From NCBI GenBank assembly GCA_963716925.1, contig CAVQUX010000006.1, positions 1,116,001-1,180,000 on the forward strand: 64,000 nucleotides of DNA, given 5' to 3'. Position 1 is the stretch's first letter; each line of letters opens with the position of its first letter. Source of the DNA: DAISKN01 sp963716925. Lineage in GTDB: Bacteria; Acidobacteriota; Vicinamibacteria; Marinacidobacterales; SMYC01. This document shows, one piece after another, positions 56,145-62,402 of the stretch. Made by a program: the position numbers and the translations under genes. The notes below the pieces were generated by a model that saw only the letters and a list, made by a program, of their open reading frames with translations, had not been told where the DNA came from and made no database searches.

Positions 56145-58733
56145 TTATCGACGGGCGTGCAGGGCGAGAGCGGCCTCGGCGTGGGCGCGCTGTGAGTGGT
56201 GGGTGGGGAGCTTCTCGCGCGCGATCTGCACGGATTCCTCAAGGAGGGGCAGGGCTTCCGCTTCCCGGTTTCGAGCCGCGATCAGTTCGCCCAGCGCGGT
56301 GAGCGTCGGCACCAGTGCACGGTGGCCAGGAACCAGTGCGTCGCGCTGCATGGCGAGCGCGCGCCGCAGAAGACGCTCTGCTTCCCCAGAGTCTCCGAGG
56401 CTCTGTTTGACGCCCGCAATCTCGACCAGGTTCTCCGCGACGTCCCGGTCGAGCGCGGCCGCTTTCTCGCGCATCCGGAGCGCGCGCTCGAAGAGCGGCA
56501 ATGCCTCCCGCGGCCGCCCTTCGGCGAGGAGCAAACGACCGGAGTAGGTGAGGGGGCGGGCGAGCCCGAGGTGCTCGCGGCCCAGGATCCTCTCACCCAC
56601 CGTGATCGATCGGGTGAGAAACTCCCGAGCCCGAGCGTGGTCGCCCATCGCGAGGTACAGTTCACCCAGCTCACCCCAGTTGAAGACCAGCGCTTGATGC
56701 TCCGTGCCGTAGAGTTGCTCTGCGATCTCGAGGGCCTGTTCGAGCAGAACTTGGGCACGGGGGTAGTCTTCCTGCTCTCGCATCAGACTCCCCAGATTCA
56801 GAATGGTGACACTGACCAGATAGCCGGCCCGGCCCTCGGTTCGGATCCCGATTTCGAGGGCCCGCTCGAGCAGCCGTTGCGCGCTGTCGAAGTCGCCGAC
56901 CGCGTAGTCCAGGTTGGACAGGTTGGTCAGCCACCGGGCGAGCTGCGGCCCTCCCGCTTTCTCTTCAATCGCAACGGCTCGCTCGAGGTGGGCGCGTGCT
57001 TCGTCATAACGTCCAAGGAGCCAGAGCACGGAACCGAGCTCGTTCAGCGCTTCAGCCAGCAGCGGATCCTCGGGGCCGCCGTGCCTCTCGCGAATCTTCA
57101 CCGCGCGTTCGAGGAGGGGCTGCGCTGCCTCGTGCTCGCTCTGGAGTCGTTTCATGCGACCCAGCGTGAACAGGCTCTCCGCAACGTCCAGATGCTCGGG
57201 ACCGAACAGCTGCTCGCGCAAGGCGAGTGACCGCTCACCGAGCGGCAGTGCCTGCCGATACAAGCCCATTTCGGTGTACACCGAGCTGAAGAGCGCCAGC
57301 ATCGACGCCTGGACATCCGGTTGACCGCCGAGCTCCTGGTCGACTCGCGCTGCGCCCCGATCCAGCAGATCCTGAACGCTGGGCTTCGCTCCGCCCACCT
57401 GATTTCTCGGGTAAGCGGCGCTGAAGAGGGTGCGAAGGAACGCCGAGACCTGCCTCGCCTTCGCGGCTTCGATCCGTGCGCGATCGCGCTCTACCGTGGC
57501 GACCTGGGCCTGCCGGATCGCGAGGAACAGCGCTGCGACAATGACGACCAGGGAAACGCTCGCGGACAGGAACGCTGCCTTGTGCCGCGCAGCGAGTCGG
57601 CGCACCACGTAGCCAAGCGATGGTTCGCGTGCGACTACGGGCCGGCCGGTCAGATGGCGCGTGATATCTTCGGACAGCTCCTGAGCGGAGGCATATCGTC
57701 GGCCCGCTTCTTTGGACATCGCCTTGAGGACGATCGAGTCGAGGTCGCCTCTCAAGCGGCGGCGGTCGGAACGGGCGCCGGCATCGAGAGCGCCGATCGC
57801 CGCGCTGGGCCGCGGCGGCTCCTCCTCGACGACGATTCTGAGGATCTCGTCGAGGGGCTTCCCCGCCGCATCGTACGGGCGTGCCTCCGTGAGCAGTTCG
57901 TACATCAGCACGCCGAGCGCGTAGATGTCCGAGGCCGTCGTAACCGCCAGGCCTCGCAAGTGCTCGGGGCTGGCGTAGTTCGGCGTCAGAGGACGAAGCT
58001 GGCCGGTGGCTGTCGCGTCGGGCGCCTTGCCGGATGGGTCGAAGAGCTTCGCGACGCCGAAGTCGAGAATCTTGGGAATGCCGTCCGACGTGACGAGGAT
58101 ATTCCCTGGCTTGAGATCGCTGTGCACCACTCCGTGCTGATGCGCGTACTGCACGGCCGCGCACACCCGCTGGAAGAGCCGCAGACGATTCTCGATCGAG
58201 AGAGCGCGCTCGCGACAATACGTCGTGATCGGCAGGCCCTCGACATATTCCATCGCCAGGTACGGCTGTCCATCCTCGGTGACGCCACCATCGAGAAGAG
58301 TCACGATGTGGGGATGACTGAGCGCGGCGAGAATCTGCCGTTCGGCGCGGAAGCGTCGGAGCGCGCCGGCGTTGCGGACAGGCCCATCGAGGAGTTTCAC
58401 CGCGACACGCTGCGCGAACTCACCATGCGCGCGGTCCGCCAGATAAACGATGCCCATGCCGCCCGCGCCGATTCTTTCGACGAGGCGGAACGGTCCTACC
58501 GTCGTTCCCGCGAAATCGCCGCCGACCTTCCATCCGGGTTCGACCGCCGGGACGCTCAGGAACGAGTCATCCCCGTCGTGAGAGGCGAGAAGAGACTCTA
58601 CTTCCGCCCGGAGCTCGGGCCGGTTCGCGCACCGCTCCCGCAGGAGGCTGTCGCGCTCCGACGGAACGATTTCCATCGCCGCCGCAAAGACCGCCTGGAC
58701 GTCGCTCCAGAAGTCGGGATCGTCCGTACTCAT
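56145..58733 (-). CDS. membrane Ser/Thr protein kinase with C-terminal TPR repeats
   Basis: 862 residues. A short N-terminal helical region is followed by a Hanks-type kinase domain (about 80-350). It has the glycine loop IGAGGMGIVYLA, the VAVKLL lysine, the catalytic loop HSDLKPGNIL, DFGVAKL, and APE-like SPEHLRG. The usual HRD arginine is serine. A membrane helix near 390 (LSASVSLVVIVAALFLAI) precedes a long TPR array (SLALREQLFGPEHLDVAESLFTLG and repeats) that would face the periplasm. It lies 40 bases downstream of the ECF sigma gene and is likely cotranscribed with it. The pair is common in Acidobacteriota and Planctomycetes. It probably phosphorylates regulators of the island's surface genes. 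Confidence 0.9.
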   Translation of the reverse strand: MSTDDPDFWSDVQAVFAAAMEIVPSERDSLLRERCANRPELRAEVESLLASHDGDDSFLSVPAVEPGWKVGGDFAGTTVGPFRLVERIGAGGMGIVYLADRAHGEFAQRVAVKLLDGPVRNAGALRRFRAERQILAALSHPHIVTLLDGGVTEDGQPYLAMEYVEGLPITTYCRERALSIENRLRLFQRVCAAVQYAHQHGVVHSDLKPGNILVTSDGIPKILDFGVAKLFDPSGKAPDATATGQLRPLTPNYASPEHLRGLAVTTASDIYALGVLMYELLTEARPYDAAGKPLDEILRIVVEEEPPRPSAAIGALDAGARSDRRRLRGDLDSIVLKAMSKEAGRRYASAQELSEDITRHLTGRPVVAREPSLGYVVRRLAARHKAAFLSASVSLVVIVAALFLAIRQAQVATVERDRARIEAAKARQVSAFLRTLFSAAYPRNQVGGAKPSVQDLLDRGAARVDQELGGQPDVQASMLALFSSVYTEMGLYRQALPLGERSLALREQLFGPEHLDVAESLFTLGRMKRLQSEHEAAQPLLERAVKIRERHGGPEDPLLAEALNELGSVLWLLGRYDEARAHLERAVAIEEKAGGPQLARWLTNLSNLDYAVGDFDSAQRLLERALEIGIRTEGRAGYLVSVTILNLGSLMREQEDYPRAQVLLEQALEIAEQLYGTEHQALVFNWGELGELYLAMGDHARAREFLTRSITVGERILGREHLGLARPLTYSGRLLLAEGRPREALPLFERALRMREKAAALDRDVAENLVEIAGVKQSLGDSGEAERLLRRALAMQRDALVPGHRALVPTLTALGELIAARNREAEALPLLEESVQIAREKLPTHHSQRAHAEAALALHARR

Positions 58734-58773
58734 AGATCCCCCCCAACGAATCGACGACGCTCTCTCGCGGCGG

Positions 58774-59328
58774 CTAAGCGGCGTTCAACTCGCGGCGCAG
58801 CCAGGCGCGCGCGAATGCCCAGCTGCGCTTCACCGTCGCGGGCGCAATGCTCAGGAATGCCGCGGTCTCGTCGATCGACAGCCCCCCGAAGTAGCGAAGC
58901 TCGACGACCTGTGCGGGCCGGGCGGCAATGGAGGTGAGTCGCTCGAGCGCATCATCGAGCGCGACGAAGTCCAGCCGCAGGTCGATACCTGACTCCGGCA
59001 CCTGCCCGAAAACGAGGGTCGCGCTGCCTTGACCGCGCTTGAGCGCCCGTCGACGGCGGGAGTGGTCGACGAGAATGCGCCGCATGGCCTGCGCCGCCAC
59101 TCCATAGAAATGCGCCCGATCGTGAAAATCCGGCGCTCGAACCCCGGAAAGCCGCAGAAACACCTCGTGCACGAGCTCGGTCGGCTGCAACGTGTGGTCG
59201 GCCCGTTCCAGTTTCATGTAGTGATAGGCGGTGCGTCGGAGCTCGGTATAGACCACCGGCATGAGATCGTCGAGGGCGCGCGCGTCGCCCTGGTTCCAGC
59301 GGGCGAGAAGTTCGGTGACATCCCCCAT
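58774..59328 (-). CDS. ECF sigma factor, TIGR02999 type
   Basis: 184 residues from ATG 59328. The sequence MPVVYTELRRTAYHYMKLERADHTLQPTELVHEVFLRLSG is the hallmark of the TIGR02999 sigma group. Region 4 is the helix-turn-helix VELRYFGGLSIDETAAFLSIAPATVKRSWAFARAWLRREL. The frame opens further up to an ATG at 59391 inside the 55-bp repeat, but the extra residues do not belong to the family. A TAGAAT at 59340-59345 could be a -10. It is the first gene of the island on its right side and could drive the kinase and, through the shared 35-bp elements, the two secreted proteins. Confidence 0.85.
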   Translation of the reverse strand: MGDVTELLARWNQGDARALDDLMPVVYTELRRTAYHYMKLERADHTLQPTELVHEVFLRLSGVRAPDFHDRAHFYGVAAQAMRRILVDHSRRRRALKRGQGSATLVFGQVPESGIDLRLDFVALDDALERLTSIAARPAQVVELRYFGGLSIDETAAFLSIAPATVKRSWAFARAWLRRELNAA

Positions 59329-59380
59329 GGCGAGGTCTAATTCTACGACAGTCCACCCCGGTTTGGCCGGCACCGACCGG

Positions 59381-59435
59381 CTGACGCTCATCCCCCGGAG
59401 CGGAACGTCCAGCCGAGCATCAGCATCGAGATAGC
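59381..59435 (+). repeat. right copy of 55-bp direct repeat (island boundary)
   Basis: This matches 42760-42814 with a single mismatch. Here the repeat contains the last 15 codons and the stop of the hupE-like gene on the minus strand (LMLGWTFRSGG end). That is a normal ending for this family, so this copy looks native to the hupE side. The bases just left of it (59340-59380) show no remnant of penicillin acylase. Confidence 0.9.
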
Positions 59436-59972
59436 GACGAGCCAGCTTCCCGCGACCCTCACTGCGATGCGGGTCCAGGGCGCCCGAAGTGAAACCACGA
59501 AGGCGGCGGAGAGCGCGACGATGATGAAGAGAGTCGATGCGACGCCGGAAAGTGCGAGCGCTCCGAGCTTCGCGGTCCCGTTCAGGTATCCATGAAAGAG
59601 CCCGAGAGCCGCCGCGAGGCTGGCGACCAGCCCGAGAGGAAGCTTTCGGTCGAGCGCCACGAGCGCTCCGAGGACGAGAAGCGTCGACGCGGTGAGGGCC
59701 GGCATCAGAAGCTCGGAGGAGCGCGAGAGACCGAGGAGACCGCCCGCGAGCCAGGCAACGGGAAGAACGAAGAGGACCGTCCGCCCGTAGCGTGGACCCG
59801 AGAGTCCCGCGAGAAGGGCGAGAGCCAATACCGGGAGAATGTCCTCCGGGGTCAGGGCGAAGTGAGAGATGCCGTCATAGAACGGGCCGAGGCCGGTCGT
59901 CACCAGGTGCGCGCGCGCCTCTCCCGGAAACAGAAGAAGCGCGGCGACCGCGGCTCCGGCAGCGGCTCTCAC
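59388..59972 (-). CDS. HupE/UreJ-like membrane protein 2
   Basis: 194 residues from GTG 59972, which overlaps the preceding stop (GTGA). The signal peptide is RAAAGAAVAALLLFPGEARAH. About six membrane helices follow, with HLVTTGLGPFYDGISHFALTPEDILP near the start and GLFHGYLNGT in the middle. These are the histidine-bearing motifs of HupE/UreJ nickel-type permeases. It ends RVAGSWLVAISMLMLGWTF. The protein probably transports or handles a divalent metal. It is translationally coupled to the other HupE-like gene. Its 3' end carries the island repeat. Confidence 0.85.
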   Translation of the reverse strand: MRAAAGAAVAALLLFPGEARAHLVTTGLGPFYDGISHFALTPEDILPVLALALLAGLSGPRYGRTVLFVLPVAWLAGGLLGLSRSSELLMPALTASTLLVLGALVALDRKLPLGLVASLAAALGLFHGYLNGTAKLGALALSGVASTLFIIVALSAAFVVSLRAPWTRIAVRVAGSWLVAISMLMLGWTFRSGG

Positions 59973-60529
59973 GACAGGGCCCTCACGAGGAAAGCGACGC
60001 CCGCGAGAGCGACCACCCCTCCCGCGGCGCGGAGGGCCGCCCGTCCCGAGGACCATCGATGGAGGAGACCGAGCGCGATCCCCACCGCGTGGAGGCATCC
60101 GGTCGCGACCACGAAGCCGACGCTGTAGAGAAGACCGCTCTCTCCCGCGGGGAGCTCGGTTCCGTGCGCGTGGCCGTGAAAGATCGCGAAGAAGCCGACG
60201 ACGAGGGCGGCGATCGCGAGGGGCGGCCGGGCCTCGGCGGCGACGACGATCCCGAGAACCAAGGCGGAGATCGCGATTCCGACCTCGACGCCAGGCAGCG
60301 CCATCCCCATGAGCCCGAGCGTCCCGCCGAGAGCCATGACCATCGGAAACGTGATGGGAAGAATCCAGACGGCGGGAGCACCCAGCTGAGCGCCCCAGAG
60401 TCCGACAGCGATCATCGCGAGCACGTGGTCGATGCCGGAGATTGGATGAAGAAAACCGGTTAGTAAGCCGGAAGCTTCTCCCGGCTGGATGTGGAAAGCG
60501 GCGAGAAACAGCGCGGGCACGCGCGGCAC
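59969..60529 (-). CDS. HupE/UreJ-like membrane protein 1
   Basis: 186 residues from GTG 60529, one base after the stop of the 2Fe-2S gene. Motifs are GLLTGFLHPISGIDHVLAMIAVGLWGAQLG and the metal-binding HGHAHGTELP, both typical of HupE/UreJ (Ni-Fe hydrogenase or urease accessory permeases). It has about five membrane helices. No hydrogenase or urease genes are in the window, so the metal and client are unknown. It forms a tight three-gene operon with the 2Fe-2S protein and HupE-like protein 2. Confidence 0.88.
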   Translation of the reverse strand: MPRVPALFLAAFHIQPGEASGLLTGFLHPISGIDHVLAMIAVGLWGAQLGAPAVWILPITFPMVMALGGTLGLMGMALPGVEVGIAISALVLGIVVAAEARPPLAIAALVVGFFAIFHGHAHGTELPAGESGLLYSVGFVVATGCLHAVGIALGLLHRWSSGRAALRAAGGVVALAGVAFLVRALS

Positions 60530-60530
60530 C

Positions 60531-61526
60531 TTACGCCGTTCCCAGTTTTTTCCGGCCCAGGTCGTGCCTGCGGTCGAGCTCTCCGTTCCAGGGAGAGATG
60601 GTCAAGGTGACGTCCCCCTGGCACTGGGACTGACAGGCGAGGCGGACGAGCGGATTCGGGTCGTCGGGAGAGTTCACCGTGTCGTAGCCGAAATAGCGAA
60701 GGCGCTCGCGCTCGAAGGCGGTGATCGGAGTGAGATTCTCGCGTCCCCCGAGAACACCGATCCAGCAGTAGCCGCACGAGCCGACGCGACACTCCACCGG
60801 GACCGGGCCGGCGGGGCGGCGGTAATCGAAGTGGCGGTAGTCGGTGCCGGTAGCGTCTCCCGCCATCGCGATGTCCTGCCCGTTGATCGCCCGGATGACT
60901 CCGTCCTCTCTCTTCTCGTCCCAACGGACGTCCCACTTCCGGTTCACGCCCTTGAGAAAGGTGAAGAGACCATCGGCGCTCTTCCTTTCGCGTTTGGCGA
61001 TGACTCTCGCGGGATCCTGCGGGAGGAGCGGCGGGGTCGCCTTCGTGTCCTTGGCACGCTCGAACGGCTCGATGCCGACCTGGCGGAGCATCATCAATCC
61101 CACCGCGACGATGCCGAGCACCAGAGACGGATCGACGCGCTCCGCGGCGCCGACTTTCTGAGCGATGGAGCGGATTGTCGCTGCGAGTGCGCCCGAGGTC
61201 GCGTCCGCCTCCGCGAGAACGGCGTTCTTGACCCGCGCCCAGTAGTGGGCGCCGTAGAGGAAGTTGACCGAAGAGTCGATCTGCTCTTCGAGGCGCCAGT
61301 TCCCCTCGAGGTCCATGAGGCGGGCAATCTCAACCGGCTCCTTCGGATCCGGAGATTCCGAGAGGGCCTTCCGGAGCTCGAGAGGCCAGAACGCGAACCA
61401 GATGCGGGTCGCGTCGCGGTCGACCGCGTGAATCGAAGGAAGGATTTCGTCGAGCGCGCGAAGCCATTCTTCCTGCGACTGCGCTTCGAGAAAACCGAGG
61501 AGCCGGGTCTTTTCCATCACCGTCAT
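60531..61526 (-). CDS. protein with C-terminal plant-type 2Fe-2S ferredoxin domain
   Basis: 331 residues. The N-terminal ~200 residues are helical, with no recognised family (LLGFLEAQSQEEWLRALDEIL, VLGIVAVGLMML). The C-terminus is a ferredoxin domain with cluster cysteines spaced C-x4-C-x2-C (CRVGSCGYC) and a final cysteine in RLACQSQ. It likely passes electrons to an unknown partner. ATG 61526 is preferred (GGGG 6-9 bases before it); ATGs at 61538 and 61517 are alternatives. It is first in the operon with the two HupE-like genes and divergent from the AAA ATPase gene. Confidence 0.78.
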   Translation of the reverse strand: MTVMEKTRLLGFLEAQSQEEWLRALDEILPSIHAVDRDATRIWFAFWPLELRKALSESPDPKEPVEIARLMDLEGNWRLEEQIDSSVNFLYGAHYWARVKNAVLAEADATSGALAATIRSIAQKVGAAERVDPSLVLGIVAVGLMMLRQVGIEPFERAKDTKATPPLLPQDPARVIAKRERKSADGLFTFLKGVNRKWDVRWDEKREDGVIRAINGQDIAMAGDATGTDYRHFDYRRPAGPVPVECRVGSCGYCWIGVLGGRENLTPITAFERERLRYFGYDTVNSPDDPNPLVRLACQSQCQGDVTLTISPWNGELDRRHDLGRKKLGTA

Positions 61527-61586
61527 GGCGCCCCACATCCTAGCACGGACCTTTCGCGCCGTCCTGCGCTGTGCTAGGTTCTCGTC

Positions 61587-62198
61587 ATGAGCTTCACCCA
61601 GTACCTGAAGATCCTCGCCCACCCGGTGTTCACCGGCCTGAACTTTCACATGCCGATGGTGGTGGACCTCTCGCATCCTTTGATCATGCTCAAGGGCGAG
61701 AACGGATCGGGGAAATCGACGCTTCTTCATTCGCTCCACTTCGCTCTCCGCGGCGAGCAGGTCGAGGGCTTCGTCTATCGAACCGAGGTCCAGGGGATCG
61801 ATCCCGAGAAGGTTCTCCTGTTCGACGCCGAACAGCACAACCCGAGGCATCAGCTCCAGCTCTTCGAGGGTGACTCCGCCATGAAGGAGTTCCTCTCGAC
61901 CGCGAGCCACGGCCAGGTGATGCTCTCGCTCTTCCGCGAGAGCTTTCCCAAGCTCCCCGACGGGACGGTGCTCCTGCTCGACGAGCCCGAGATGGCCCTG
62001 AGCCAGTCGAACCAGAGGCGCATCCTGAAGATGCTCAAGGAGCTGGTCGAGCAGAAGAAGTTTCGAATCGTGACCGCCACGCACTCGGCGGCCCTACTCG
62101 ACGATCCGGAGACCTACGTCATCGATCTCGACCGCCACGTGAACCGAAACATTGTCCCCGAGGATATGGGCGTCGAGGGTCAAAGCACGCTGCATTGA
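61587..62198 (+). CDS. AAA/ABC-type ATPase (single domain)
   Basis: 203 residues with Walker A GENGSGKST, a glutamine-rich lid region, Walker B VLLLDEPEMALS and a switch histidine in TATHSAAL. The order fits the compact AAA_21/ABC-like ATPases that act without a membrane partner. The signature LSGG is replaced by STASHGQVML, as in RecF/OLD-like relatives. The substrate is unknown. The next gene, a radical SAM enzyme 204 bases further, is on the same strand and may or may not be cotranscribed. Confidence 0.8.
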   Translation: MSFTQYLKILAHPVFTGLNFHMPMVVDLSHPLIMLKGENGSGKSTLLHSLHFALRGEQVEGFVYRTEVQGIDPEKVLLFDAEQHNPRHQLQLFEGDSAMKEFLSTASHGQVMLSLFRESFPKLPDGTVLLLDEPEMALSQSNQRRILKMLKELVEQKKFRIVTATHSAALLDDPETYVIDLDRHVNRNIVPEDMGVEGQSTLH

Positions 62199-62323
62199 GT
62201 GTAAACCCTTGACCGTTCAGGCTTTTTTCCGGTCCGTTCAGGGGCGATTTGGGACCGGAGAGCCCCGATTTCGGCCAATTCGTTGATATTTCCTGGCTTG
62301 GGCTGATTCCGCCGTCTATTCTG

Positions 62324-62384
62324 TCCGCCGGAACCCGTCCTTCGGGTCCCTCTAGCCGCCAGCCCTGTTCCGGGCTGGTCATTA
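62324..62384 (+). promoter_or_regulatory. two hairpins in the leader of the radical SAM gene
   Basis: The 204-base stretch before the radical SAM gene contains ACCCG-tcctt-CGGGT near 62335-62349 and CCAGCCC-tgttcc-GGGCTGG near 62361-62380, 20 bases before ATG 62403. GGAG lies 8 bases before the ATG. The second hairpin could terminate transcription or regulate initiation. There is no T-run after it, so a simple Rho-independent terminator is unlikely. Confidence 0.4.
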
Positions 62385-62402
62385 TCGAATTGGAGTAAGT
62401 GA

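Larger units (their letters stand above)
42760..59435. mobile_element. putative 16.6-kb genomic island bounded by 55-bp direct repeats
   Basis: Between the two 55-bp copies lie four genes that have nothing to do with their flanks: a giant modular secreted protein, a Calx-beta protein, a Ser/Thr kinase and an ECF sigma factor, all on the minus strand. Removing the segment with one repeat copy would leave penicillin acylase and the hupE-like gene convergent with overlapping 3' ends, a normal bacterial arrangement. No integrase, transposase, tRNA or terminal inverted repeat is visible, so the mechanism is open. It could be att-like recombination into a gene 3' end, an insertion that lost its recombinase, or a duplication event. 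Confidence 0.5.

Noticed and set aside
59329..59391. Sigma factor start at ATG 59391 inside the 55-bp repeat
   Set aside because: The extra 21 residues are not part of the sigma family and would require a chance fusion with repeat sequence; ATG 59328 gives the family-typical N-terminus.
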